64,000 nucleotides of DNA from Medicago truncatula (taxonomy: Eukaryota; Streptophyta; Magnoliopsida; Fabales; Fabaceae). Both the position numbers and the translations under genes were made by a program. The notes beneath the pieces are model-generated. The model was not told where the DNA came from and made no database searches. It saw nothing but the letters and a program-made list of their open reading frames with translations. Shown here piece by piece: positions 12,047 to 23,932 of this stretch (position 1 is its first letter; each line of letters starts with the position of its first letter). Location: contig NC_053045.1 in assembly GCF_003473485.1 (NCBI RefSeq), forward strand, positions 55,036,494 through 55,100,493, given 5' to 3'.

Positions 12047-12637
12047 TTAAATGGCAAAAAAAGTATATTTATTTTACATATGCTTTATACAAGGGACATT
12101 GATAAGAGCATAAATGTGGCTTCGAGCCTTTCTATAATAGCATGGCCTTTTGTAACGCAGTTTGAGTGGAGCTATGGACCCTTGTTTGTGTATTAAATTA
12201 GCCTTGAATCTTTTGTTTTGGTGGATTATGTATAGTTTGAGATTAAATTTGATTTTACTGTGGATTTGGTTAGAAAAGGGTCTTTCTTCCATACTTTCAT
12301 TCAACCTCTTCAGATCAGAAGTCATCAATCTTCTCAAGCTTCTTCATTGACCGGTTTCAATTGCTCACATCTGAAAGAAAGAAAGAAAGAAAGAAAAAAA
12401 TAATTGAAGTGCTGATTTATTTGCCAATTTGTGATGTTTATAAAAAAACAAAAACAAAAACAGAAAGACCAAAGAGATGATGAATTTGCATCAAAAACAG
12501 AGAGAATGAAAAAACTTGATTACATTTTAATTTTCATGTACAGACAAGACAAGTCCTTTGGACACAAACTTTGCCAGCAACATAAAGAGCTGTTGCTAAA
12601 TCTTATATATGTATAAATATAATAATATGCACCTTAA

Positions 12638-14768
12638 TTAATCCACTGCCTTCTTAACTTTGGTCTTGAACAATAGAATATATAAATTTTCCATTGAAAA
12701 GTAAAGAAAACACCCCGTTGAATGTGTCACAAAAGAACCAAAACTTGGGCCTACAATGCAATGCCAGGCAGGACCATAGGCTTTGTCAAACTCCTGCACA
12801 TGAACACACCGGAAATATATTGTAAATAAATAAATTTATCAAAACAATGTTGTTATTTTTTTGTTAAATAAAAAAAATAAATAGAAAACATAGTATATTA
12901 TAAATTTTGCTGACCAGTAAGCAAATACGTACATAAATAAGTAAATAAACCTTGTTTCTGATGTTGTGCACATGGTTTGAGGCAGTAAGATTATTAATTA
13001 ATTGAATGCACTTTTTTTATATAATTAGTGAATGATTAAGTATAATGAATTATTAGGAGCATGGAAGAATAACACATGGGGTGTTGAAGAATTTTGTGAT
13101 TGAGATTTGATCTAGACAAACCAGACAAATGAGAGAGTAAACTTAATCTACCTTATGAATGGTCAAGATCCAAAGATCTGGTCATAGGGTTGTTTGCTAG
13201 ATCATTGATATATATAATAATTCATTGAATTGGACCAGTTTCAATTATTTTATCCAATGAAATAGAGATACATAATATCAAACACATGGTTTCGTTAAGT
13301 TGGCTTTCACCTATTAAATATTTTGTGGGGTTCATTGCAAAAAGCTCAATCATCCAACAAGCAAAATTCCCAAAAAAAAAACTCCAAGATAATAAAATCA
13401 CATTCCCTTTAATGGCTTTTGCTTCTCAATATTCAACTAATTGTACTACCCATCTTCATTCCCCTACAAGACAATAACCATGCCTTAAAAAAGTCCACAA
13501 TGATGACAATGTGACTCAGTGTTTTACAAATTGGATCGAAGATCAAACCGGTGATACCTTCAAGTTATGGTTTAAGGTTGAACCATATTAAATTTGATAC
13601 TGATAAATAAATAAGTATAAAAAATGGTTAAGTACCTGAAGTTTGATTGGAAACTGATATTAAGTAAGTAAAATTCATACAAAATTTGATTTAATTTTTA
13701 AATTAAATAAATTAATACAAAAATATGACATGTCATTAAATAATAAGATGATGGGTATGCACTTAACAAAACTTTATGGTACCACTCTGCTCACTTAAAA
13801 AAAATTAATTCTTTTTTAAGAAAAGTTAAACAAGTTAATCAAACGTCTCAATTTGATGTAGTTCGATCCAGTATGGTTGAACCAACCAATAGACTGACGG
13901 GTCCTTGGTTCAAACATCCGGTTTGGTCCAATTCTATAAACACTAGTTACAAGATCATGCTTTAGTGTCTCCACAGTCGGATAAAACTATGATTGATTTT
14001 GCATCATTAGTATTTGACTGCGATTATGTGCAATATTATAGATTCCAAATCTAAAATTTTGTTGACATTTAAATACTAAATTAGTTTTGATGCAGTGAAA
14101 TGAACAAACTAACATCTTAATTAATTTAATGGTAATAATAAATATATAAATAGAGATGTGAAAATTAAAGCATAATTAGCATATACCTTCTTAATGTTAT
14201 GAGCAATGTGTTTGGAGCTAAACTCCTCAAGACTATCATATGTCCTTCTTGCACAACGAAAAGCATGCACTTGCATGAAACTTGGCATGTCTGAGACCAA
14301 AACCTTCACTTGAAGTTTTTCAATAACAGAAGACAATGTTTCAATATGGGACACTGATTTTCTTGCCTCAACAAATTTACCTACCTTTTCTTCTGCTGCT
14401 AACTTTGTTTCATCAACATAAGACACTGATTTTCTTCCTTCTTCAACTATGATTCCTCTTTTTATTGCTGGTGATGATGATGCTTCTATGCAAGACACTG
14501 AATTTCTTCCTTCTACATATCCTCCTTTAATTGATTCTAACTCAAAGCATGATGTTGAATTCCTTGCCTCAACAAATCCTCCATTGTTCAACTCTTTGTT
14601 ATTGTAACTTCTAGTTGGATTTCTTAACCTTTGCAACCAACTTCTTGAACTTGATAATTTCTTTTCTTTCTCAACACCTTGCTCTGAATCTTTCTTTCTT
14701 TGGTTTCCTGTTCCAATTTTGTAAATATACATGAACCCTTTCTTGTGTTGTTTTTCTTGGTTAGCCAT
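12638..14768 (-). CDS. Dynein light chain (LC8)-domain protein with repeated N-terminal motif
   Basis: Two exons on the minus strand: 14768-14187 (194 codons) and 12793-12638 (51 codons plus stop), joined in phase 0 across a 1393-bp GT-AG intron; 245 residues. Residues 155-240 form an LC8 domain: [16 protein letters not shown], then IAHNIKK joined across the intron to [20 protein letters not shown], then [16 protein letters not shown] and ILLFKTK. These match the LC8 landmarks HIKKEFDKKYNPTWHCIVG and NFGSYVTHETKHFIYF. LC8 proteins are dimeric hub proteins that bind short linear motifs; higher plants lack dynein motors, so the role is probably as a hub. The N-terminal 150 residues are basic, then carry four copies of a VE(A/G)R(N/K)S(V/T)S-type motif at residues 66-76, 85-95, 108-120 and 133-143. 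The start is the first in-frame ATG; the frame is open further upstream but without an ATG. The relative is recalled as At5g20110. Confidence 0.9.
13518..13944. mobile_element. MITE with short degenerate TIRs inside the LC8-gene intron
   Basis: The left end agtgttttacaaattgg and the reverse complement of the right end, agtgtttatagaattgg, match at 13 of 17 positions. Further in, both sides carry aaaccgg next to wording of the type ggttgaacca. This is an inverted-repeat element in intron 1 of the LC8-domain gene. No clear target duplication was seen, so the superfamily is open. Confidence 0.55.
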
Positions 14769-17700
14769 TTCAGAATAATTAGGACTAGATCCACTTTGGA
14801 CTAATAATAAGACATTGAGAAATGTTATATACACAAAAATGTTTGGAATTGGAATCACAAGAACGAGGAAGACCAATTATTAGAATAAATCTAATGGTTA
14901 TTGAGAAGAAGCTGACATATTAATAAAGGCAAACCCATGTGTTTTTGTTAGAGTAATACTAATGAATGAAAGATATATAACAAAACAAATGGTAGTGTTA
15001 ATATTGTTATATGAGATTTGATATATATTGTTTTAGTGAATAATAATGGTGATTGTGAAGTGGGACTAATCATTAATATGAGGGGTATATTTGTCCCCAG
15101 TGAGTTTGCTTCTAGACAGCCAACATCTACGGACCCCTACCCTTACCACCTTCTAATGTTGGGGTACCCCCCTAATGTGGTCACAATCTATTATCTACTA
15201 CTTTGTAGCTAGCTATAATTTTTCCTCATTCTCTTGCAACCAAGCATGAATTAAAACTTGTAATTTACTTGATGGAAATCATTTGAGAAACTTAACATTT
15301 ATGAGAAACAAGTTGATTAGTTGTTAAGTTTTTTTGTATGCTAGCACAGCATATGCAATGCAAATGTTGTGGTTGAGGTAGATTCGCCCACTCCTTTCAA
15401 TTATTACAATATATTTTAGTCTATTATTCTCCGCATGCAACAATAGAGATTAATTTTTTCAAGAATTTTAAGTCTATTAAGGCCATATTTTGTTTTCAAT
15501 CATTGGTTCTTAAAGGAAAGAAAATCTAATAATTCAGAGTTTAGCCCGAAAAATAAGTACAACTTGATGAATGATTATAGTTCGAATTCGGATTATTCTG
15601 AACAATTCGTCCTTAATTAAATTCATTAACAACTTAAGAAAATGCATTAAGGTCTCATTCTCCCAAATAGAAAATTTTCATAACTGAATTAAGATCAAAT
15701 TTCTGACCACGTATTGAGCCGAAAACCGCACAATAAAATAAGTTTAATAATTAAATTATATTAATTTATAATAAAGGTATAGATGCCCAAAAAATAATTG
15801 TGAACAGTATCCCTGTCCAAACAGACATGATTTACATTTTACAGGTAGTTTTAAATTTCTATGCAGCAACCTATATATATATATAGATAACATAAAAACA
15901 AAAATTGAAAATAAGTTATAAGTTAGAGTATGTGTGGACCACGAAATTGTAGGTGTACTAGAGTATGCTACTACTGTTTAAAATAGGATTATCATTAATG
16001 TATTGACAACACAGCATTTCCATTCCCCCTCTGTATATTTTGTCCTTGTTATTAATATGATATTATGGTTTATTACATCAATTCCAATATCTTAAAAAGA
16101 TTAGTGTTAAAATGTGAGTGGTACACCACCAGACCAAGAATACTTTTATGGTATTGAGATTTGAATATCCAGAAGAGGGCACTGCAATTAATATGTACGT
16201 TTTGATTTTGTTCTGTGTTCAGAATATGTCTATGGTAGACATGGTTACATTACCCCACAACTGACTCTATTTTTGTTGCTCTGCTGCTCTATGATTTTGC
16301 TGTGTTCATCAACTATTAGTCCATAAGTAGTAGGTAAAAGCAACCAGGATTTTTATTTTTATTTTTACATAAAAAAAAAAGTGAAATATTTGTAATGAAA
16401 TTTTAAAAATATATACTAGTTTGGTTTTCTGTGTATGAGATTTTATTAATGACTCATTCTGTAAAAATTCATTTTTTTTTTTTAAAAAAATTGAGTAAAA
16501 ATAAAATAATATGATTTTCTAATTTGTAGATGAGGTGTTACAAGTTAAATTAGATATAGTGAAAATGGTGGTAAATGTTTACTCTTGATTGAACCTCTCC
16601 TAATCAAACTACTATTTTAACATGTTAAAGTACTTATTACTCCAATAGTATAGTATTACTCTAAAATGAAAAGGTTTTGGCATAATTTGAAAAACTAATT
16701 AATTGTTTTATTATTAAGTTTATTCTATTTTGTTCTTGATGTGTTTCAGAAATATCGAAATTTTCTACACCTACATCAAGAAATAGCTAAAATAGAGAGC
16801 TGAAGAGATTGAAAAGAAAGCAAATAGAACACCTCTTGCATTTAGACACCAAATAAATAAATAAAGAGTCTTGATAGTGGGAAATAACTGCAGCTAATAT
16901 ATACATGAAGTTAAGTTAAATTGAGGGAACCACTACTGAGCAATGTCATTACTAAGCAAAACCCCACATCCTCAATGACAATTAATTAGCATGTGAGGAT
17001 TCAAGCTCTTCATATGTTTTTCATTGAACATAAACCACAAAAAAAAAAAGAAAAAAAAAAGGGCTCTTAAAATTATCTAGCCATAGTTCCTGCAACTTTG
17101 ATGTCTTCATTTGTTATGATAGAGATATGTACAAAAAACTATGACCTAGTTCTTTCATAACCATTTTATGAAATTACTCAGTTTGAATGCATTACTTTAA
17201 AATGCAAGAGGCATAGGAATATTTAGTAATAAAATTGCAGCATTGGTTTGGAAATGAATGTCATATCAATTATCAATTGTGGGGAATGCATGTTTGTTGA
17301 AGACAGTGATAGTTAGTATTGGATTTTAGTTCCTTGACATGGGAATAATTCCACAATATTTTGTATGGCTAACATTGTTTTATGTGGTCCGTCAAAAAAA
17401 TAACATTGTCTTATGTGGAAAAATGATCTGGCCCAGAAAATAGAAAGAAAGCATACAGAAATGGCTTTGGATCATGTGCATGAACATCTTTCATTCAACA
17501 TCAACATAAATTTTTAAGATGTGATTGTGAAGAGTTACTCCGTCTCTCTCTCTCTCTTTTTTTGTTAGAATTTTATTTTGATTTTGATAACAACCGATAG
17601 TAGATACCAGTAATATATGTAACTAAAGAGACTTGAAACATAATAATTTTGTGTTTCACTAGTTTCCTGCCCCTGCGATGTGTAGATAATTATATCAACT

Positions 17701-17900
17701 GCCGATTGTTATATTATATGAGTATGTCTCCGTGGAAACAAGTGCCTTAGGACACTTGTTAACGACTACCTATGCGTATAAATATACACTATTGACAGAC
17801 CTTTTGAAATTAGCGGCTTCAACAACATTATTAGAGGGAATAATCATAATATCAAGCAAAAAATGCTCAGCTTGCGTATCTTCTACATAGTATCATCACT
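14769..17900. other. Upstream region of the LC8 gene and gene-free spacer
   Basis: No coding region is supported. At 17733-17755 there is an imperfect palindrome, caagtgccttaggacacttg, related to the palindromic TIR of the MULE-type MITE in MED17 intron 5. The open frame at 15018-15212 shows no protein features. A short (CT)n run sits at about 17541-17558. Confidence 0.45.
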
Positions 17901-17930
17901 CATATCAACACGATCGATATCCATGGAGTG

Positions 17931-18655
17931 AGATATTGCTTGCAGCATTATTTGAGCAAACATTTGCAATGTTTGCATATTGTTGATCCCTTAAGAACAT
18001 TCAACATCAATAATTGACTTTAGTTTCTTAAAGATAGCCTTTTTTTGTTCACAATGTGTGCAAATTGTTGGGAGGGGAATAGAGTTATAAACTTATGAGC
18101 TAAACCAACCCTCAATTTTTGAGGTTCACTTAATAACTTTTTGTTTACATGAAAGCAGACAACTAAAAAATATAAACTGAAATAGTCATCCATCCATGAA
18201 AGCTCTGGAGGAACAATCTTTCTCAAATGTCTCATAACACTTGAAATAGTTATAGTAACAATATTAAAATAAAAGACAAAACATTATAATTAGAAGATTC
18301 TTCAAATCTTAAATAGTAATTGTAGATATTTTCATTCTTACAAATAAAAACAAAGTACTAACATAGGGTTGTCCAAATGCAAAATTTAATTAGTGAGCTC
18401 TAAATATCCCTGTGAAACCAATAAATCCAATTATACAACACCCAAAATTTAATCTAATGTTATATCTTAAAATCACTTCAAGATTCACGGTGGCTAATTC
18501 TGCCAGGTACATGTTAAATTAACTTCTAGATATCATATATCATATTGTCAAAACAGCAAAATGTACTATTTTAAACATGTTTTTTCTTCTTGTGAACCCC
18601 TTTATAGAGAAAAGTGTCAAAAACATCTATAAAAAAGAATGAGTTTTAAGACTGA
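17931..18655. repeat. Segmental duplicate A, copy 1
   Basis: About 725 bp running from gtgagatattgcttgcagc to gttttaagactgag. It is repeated almost identically at 20523-21248 in the same orientation, with few substitutions and a one-base length change. On the minus strand both copies keep a short frame (18235-18020) starting MRHLRKIVPPELSWMDDYFS, followed nearby by MLQAISHSMDIDRVD. This hints at exons of an unrecognised gene. Copy 1 continues leftwards into sequence absent from copy 2. Confidence 0.9.
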
Positions 18656-18850
18656 GGCTATGTTTGGATTGGTGGAGTGTGATGGAATGGAATGGGATAG
18701 ATCAACATTCCATTGTTTGGTTATGTAAAAAATGAATGGAATGGAATGGAGTGTGATGGAACTCATTCCATCCAATACCACTCATTTTGTCAATTTTCCA
18801 TTCCACCCAATTTGGGGTGTATCCAATGGAATGTAGCACATTAATAATAT
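18656..18850. repeat. ggaatg-rich repeat segment adjoining duplicate A1
   Basis: Begins gctatgtttggattggtgg and contains at least eight ggaatg or cattcc hexamers in both orientations. It starts exactly where copy A1 and copy A2 diverge. The sequence looks like one end of a MITE-like element, but its partner end was not located. Confidence 0.45.
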
Positions 18851-19187
18851 AATTACAACATTGTCCTCCTCATTCACTCCACTTACATTGTTCGCTTGCT
18901 TCTGCTGTGTGTAGCCCTTCACTCATAACTCATATTTCTTCATCTTTATTCATGTTGACGCTTCTTCTAATTTCTGAACCCAGATTTCTATTTCTTGTTA
19001 CTCATGAACCTTGATTTTTTTCCCAAATCGATGGTGATGTTTCTTTCACCTTCGGTATATTGTTTGTGCATACAATAGGTGAAATCATGAAATTGTGTCA
19101 AATTGTGCATACAACAGTACGTGAAAGATCTATTGTTAATACTGTGAAATTAGGATTATAATTTATTTTATTATGATGAGTGATTGG

Positions 19188-19970
19188 CTGCCTATTAGGG
19201 CTGACAATGAACCGAACCAACTCAAAAATAGTTCGAGATTCGATTCGATAATTGGCTCGTTGAACTTGGTTCATGAACCAAATGAGTCGAACTTGAGTTG
19301 AAATTTAAGCTCGTTAAATAAATGAGTCGAACTTGAGTTGAGTATGGTTCGACTCGTTTGGTTCATGAACCAGCTCGATATATATAAAATATTATTTTGC
19401 ATATTTTTATATAATAATTTATTACAAGCTTCTTCTAATAATTATGTACTTTCTTCATAGAAATTATTACTAATCTGATTAATAATCAACGATAATTGTT
19501 ATGATAGAGGAAAAAAGTTAATATCTTTTGAAGGCTTTTAAACAAACATTTGTACACAAATAGTCCCACATCGGGTGTTTTGAAAATATTATAGAGCAAG
19601 AGTGTATATATAAGAGAGGTGGATGATAATGATTACAATGTAAAACATGGATTGCGCTATAGTAGTAATTGCTACTGCCTTTCTACCTTCAGTTTTATTT
19701 AATTTATATATTTTTTTTTAAGTCAAAGACATGTATTTTTGACAAAAAAAAAAATTGAAGAAAAAAAGCTTTTGATGTATACAATTCGAGTAGACGAGTT
19801 AAACCTAACGAGCCGAACCGAGTTGTTCACAAATTTTAAACGAGCCGAATTCGAGTTAAAAAAAAGGTTTGTTTCAAACTCGAGTCGAGTTTCGAGCCGA
19901 ACCAATTCTTATCGAGTTGAGTCGAGCTCAGACAGGTTCGACTCGACTCATTTCCAACCTTACTGCCTAT
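19188..19970. mobile_element. hAT-type MITE with 8-bp target-site duplication
   Basis: The element is 19196-19962 (767 bp). Perfect 8-bp flanking repeats ctgcctat lie at 19188-19195 and 19963-19970. The left end tagggctgacaatga and the right end, read inwards as taaggttggaaatga, are related TIRs of hAT character. Both subterminal regions are rich in gagtcgaac/gttcgactc motifs in alternating orientation. No transposase is present. It carries the snRNA-type promoter motif pair described separately. Confidence 0.85.
19562..19614 (+). promoter_or_regulatory. USE + TATA pair resembling a plant snRNA promoter
   Basis: AGTCCCACATCG at 19562-19573 is an exact match to the plant snRNA upstream sequence element RTCCCACATCG. 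A TATA box, tatatataag, follows at 19605-19614 after 31 bases. Known plant Pol II snRNA promoters use a USE-TATA gap of about 33 bases and Pol III ones about 23, so this is closest to the Pol II type. The downstream sequence does not resemble any U snRNA I know. Whether it drives transcription is inference. Confidence 0.5.
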
Positions 19971-20062
19971 GTATATGCTGCACAGAAGATCATTGCTATT
20001 GTTGTATTTTTAAATAAATGGTAAAATTGGAATTAAAAAATATATAACTTATTCCATGAAAT

Positions 20063-20523
20063 GAGAGAGAGATGTGTTTGGTAAAAATGTAAATATAATT
20101 GTATGTTAACTAAAAAACTAAACATGAAAACTGAATACTATATTTTAAGTTATAAATATTTTACAACCACTAATATGTTTATATATGCTGTTATAAATTA
20201 AGATAGAACGAAGATATGACTACAATAAGTGTTTTGTAGACAAGGGGTAAATCATATACGAGATAAGATGCATTTAAAATCGTCTCCTCTAAAAAAAATA
20301 TTGGGAACTTCATTTTGGATAACATAGCTCGATTTTGATCTAACATATTACACAACATTTATTTTTATATTTCATTTGAATTGAAAACTTTTTTATCTAG
20401 CAAATTCAATTGTGAGATTATAAGAGGAGGTTACAACTTATTCTTATTTTATTGTTCATGGTTATGTGGTATCTATCTATCTATTTTTTTTATATAAATT
20501 ATATTTAAATTTTAAAATTTGGT
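20063..20523. repeat. Segmental duplicate B, copy 1
   Basis: About 460 bp from gagagagatgtgtttggt to ttttaaaatttggt, repeated at 23933-24398 in the same orientation with a few substitutions and small length changes. Copy B1 abuts duplicate A2 directly at 20523, whereas copy B2 is followed by unrelated sequence. No coding potential was recognised. Confidence 0.9.
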
Positions 20524-21248
20524 GAGATATTGCTTGCAGCATTATTTGAGCAAACATTTGCAATGTTTGCATATTGTTGATCCCTTAAGAACATTCAACA
20601 TCAATAATTGACTTTAGTTTTTAAAGATAGCCTTTTTTTGTTCACAATGTGTGCAAATTGTTGGGAGGGGAATAGAGTTATAAACTTATGAGCTAAACCA
20701 ACCCTCAATTTTTGAGGTTCCCTTAATAACTTTTTGTTTACATGAAAGCAGACAACTAAAAAATATAAACTGAAATAGTCATCCATCCATGAAAGCTCTG
20801 GAGAAACAATCTTTCTCAAATGTCTCATAACACTTGAAATAGTTATAGTAACAATATTAAAATAAAAGACAAAACATTATAATTAGAAGATTCTTCAAAT
20901 CTTAAATAGTAATTGTAGATATTTTCATTCTTACAAATAAAAACAAAGTACTAACATAGGGTTGTCCAAATGCAAAATTTAATTAGTGAGCTCTAAATAT
21001 CCCTGTGAAACCAATAAATCCAATTATACAACACCCAAAATTTAATCTAATGTTATATCTTAAAATCACTTCAAGATTCACGGTGGCTAATTCTGCCAGG
21101 TACATGTTAAATTAACTTCTAGATATCATATACCATATTGTCAAAACAGCAAAATGTACTATTTTAAACATGTTTTTTCTTCTTGTGAACCCCTTTATAG
21201 AGAAAAGTGTCAAAAACATCTATAAAAAAGAATGAGTTTTAAGACTGA
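20523..21248. repeat. Segmental duplicate A, copy 2
   Basis: A near-identical copy of 17931-18655 in direct orientation. It begins at the fused B1/A2 junction (aaaatttggtgagatattgc) and ends at aagactgag, after which the flank (agtgttagaaacatag) differs from that of copy A1. Confidence 0.9.
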
Positions 21249-22618
21249 GAGTGTTAGAAACATAGAATCACCTCAATTTTGAACATAAACCAAAGGTTTG
21301 AAAATATAATAAATGCAAGAACAAAACACACAAATTATATGCTTCCATCAAATATGGTGGCACGAAAGTTTGAATAGTGTCAAATATTCTAAGAACAATC
21401 ATTGGTTATATGAAATTGGAAATTCGTTCTCAATATACCACTGTCTTGGTCGTTGTGATTTTACCTTAAAGCTCACATATAAAGGAATAGAGGGAGTAAT
21501 TGTTTATTTAATGTTGAGGTTTATGTTTTTATTTGTTTTTCGTTGTTGCTTGGGTGTCTTAGAGCATGTTTCGACTTCCTTATTTTTAACTTATCTTCCA
21601 CTTTTAAGAAAAAGTAAGGCTAAACACAATTTAATAAAACTTTTTGCAAAAAAATTAATTTATTTGTAAAGAAGAAAACCACATAAAAGTGACTTTTAAA
21701 ATAAGGTATTGAAATGAACTTTAAACCAACTTACACGGCACTATGCATAATTGATTCATCATTTGATTCTCACATGAAACATTTTTTCTTTTATTTTATT
21801 ATTTATTGCGTATCTCATTCCAATTTTTACCCGTGCCCACCCAACAATACATTTTTTCTTTTACATGTTAGGTTATCCAATTTTTTCACCATATATTATC
21901 AAAATGGTTAAATATGTTACAAGGTAATTATTATTTGATAATACTAAATTTTATAATATTATTAAAATATAACACACACTATGATACGTTTTTTACGAAA
22001 TAAAATATCATAGTTTTTTTTGGTACAAAAATATCATAGTTATAGATAATATATTGTTGAATTCTTTTCAAATAATTACTCTTGTAAAATACTTTGTCTG
22101 TGTTTAATAAAAGTATTTATGAACTTTTATTTATCACACATACAAAATTCATATATTTTCCTTATTTATCAATTACGGTCAAGATTTTCAATTGAAAAAA
22201 AAAAAAAAAAAGAGTTTGTCTAATATGTAGCCGATCCAACAATAGACCATCATATTTTCAGTAAACTTTAATAAAATGTTATTTTTCTTTTCAGTTTTTT
22301 ATTATTATAAAATGTATGCTTTACCATAATTTTTTTTTTAAAACAACTACAGATTGTAAATGTCCATCTTGGAACTATATATTTTTGAGAGGCCTATATT
22401 AGACAACCCAAAAACGTTTTACTAATTAAGATGGAAAAAATAAGAAATGTCAAACGACTTTAACTTGAACTTTAAAGTTTAAATTTTCAACTTTATTATC
22501 AAAGTAATTTTTAGACCTCAAAAAAGTAGGGCCAGACTCACCCTTAAAATTGTTAAATTGTTTTTATGTATGTATGTTTATCTATGTCTTATTTATTCTA
22601 TTTGGTATCTTTGTGCAG
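21249..22618. other. Gene-free spacer upstream of the NAP-like exons
   Basis: AT-rich. Open frames at 21313-21669 and 21714-21911 have no family resemblance and no splice-compatible link to the NAP-like exons. The missing upstream exons of a NAP/SET gene, which should contain a dimerisation helix and an IPDFW-type motif, were not found here. Confidence 0.45.
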
Positions 22619-23654
22619 TTTTCAGTTGATCCTTTAATCAAATCCTATATTGCCAATGTAGACAAAGAGGTTTGACTTCTTTTTAGTCGCAAGTAATCAA
22701 ATTTCGTGTGAAACATTTTTTCATGTTTCGATTGTTGAAATATGTAATAATAATTATTATTTATTTTCCTATTTTAATGATCAATTATGTTTTATTATAT
22801 TACTTCTAAAATAAAGGAGTTGACTATTGTATTTTACTTTTATAAAAGGAGTCCTGTTTATTCATAATAATAAAGAATAATATCACTCATATAGTTTTCT
22901 ACATCGATGATCTTACTATAATAAGATTTATAACCAATAAACAAGATGTTCCAGCCGTTTGATATGCTTTGGAATCTGATTCTTTTTTAGCTTTTGTGGA
23001 ATTTAAAAATCAGAAAGTTTGTTTATCTCGAGATTCATTGAATGAATCACAATTCATTATTATACATATGGGGTTTTAGTTTAAATTCAAAAGACTTCAT
23101 TCTTTCTTTATTTGAGATTTGTATATGATATACTTACACTTTTTTAAATGACATTATTTTTATTGATCGTGTATCTTACGATGCATAATAAGATTTGATC
23201 AATGATTAAAATAAGAACTCGTTTCAATCTTGTGTCCTTGAAAGTTGTTACTCCTTTAGTCAAAAATATTTGTTTAGTAATTCAAACATACTAATGACTC
23301 CTTATTTCATAGATCATGAAGTCCTTAACTTCTTTTGAGGTTATAGAAGACCGCAGTAATGAATCCAAGTATTCATTCGTGTTTGTGAGTTTTTCCTTCC
23401 CTTTCCCTTTGATGCATATAATTGATTGAAGAAATGTTTTGCAAATCAAATTTATATTTTGGAAATTTAGATTTTAATTAAATTGTTAAGAATAACTTCT
23501 ATAAATATTTCTTGTTCAGGATTTTGAGAAAAATGATTATTTTGAAAAGTCAAAAATCATCAAAACATATTCACATGTCTCTAAAAAAGACAGGGATGAA
23601 AATCCAAATTTCACCATTGAAGTGGAAAATGATATAATTTGGAAATCTGACATG
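22619..23654 (+). pseudogene. Partial NAP/SET histone chaperone-like gene (three consecutive exons)
   Basis: Three open exons with sound GT-AG borders, all phase 0: 22619-22669, 23313-23384 and 23520-23654; 86 residues. The reading runs FSVDPLIKSYIANVDKE, IMKSLTSFEVIEDRSNESKY, SFVF, DFEKNDYFEKSKIIKTYSH and so on to DIIWKSDM. This aligns with the core of plant SET/NRP proteins (HPxLxxLLxEEDQKIxKYLxSLDVED, GYSIxFxFxxNPFFEDSKLTKT, IKWKEG, recalled). Those proteins bind histones H2A-H2B in nucleosome assembly. The usual N-terminal dimerisation helix and the acidic C-terminal tail were not found on either side, and duplicate B2 begins 280 bp after the last exon. So it is either a gene fragment or a truncated gene. 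Intact frames and borders suggest it is young or recently active. Confidence 0.65.
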
Positions 23655-23932
23655 GTAAGCCTGTGTACTTTAGTTTTGCTCTTTTCAATCCTCTTTTTTC
23701 CTTACATTTTTTTTAAATCTTATACTATTACGTACCCCATGGAATCTAAAACAATAATCAGATAGACATGGAAGCTTATTGGGGTATCAAGTTCGTGTTT
23801 AATTGTGTTATGTTTCTGCATTCTGAAATAAAGAAAGCCATGAATTATAAAAAGCATTTTCTTAGAGTCAATTTGCATTTACATTTTTTGATGGGCATGT
23901 AAGACTTGAAGTGACGATATTTTGCCCAGAGA

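Noticed and set aside
12074-12350. Overlapping open frames on both strands downstream of the LC8 gene
   Set aside because: No start context, splice sites or family resemblance; the region is probably 3' flank.
14121-14186. C-terminal [20 protein letters not shown] as a membrane anchor of the LC8-gene exon 1 product
   Set aside because: This is intron read-through. A good donor (gtatat) lies after the Lys-Lys codons, and the exon at 12793-12638 continues the LC8 domain precisely.
14769-14876. Upstream extension of the LC8-gene frame giving a hydrophobic N-terminus
   Set aside because: The extension has no ATG (it would have to start at TTG). The first in-frame ATG at 14768 gives a sensible hydrophilic start, so a signal peptide or membrane anchor is not supported.
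19615-19720. Possible U snRNA gene downstream of the USE/TATA pair
   Set aside because: The sequence has none of the recognisable starts or Sm-site arrangement of U1, U2, U4, U5 or U6, so only the promoter-like motif is reported.
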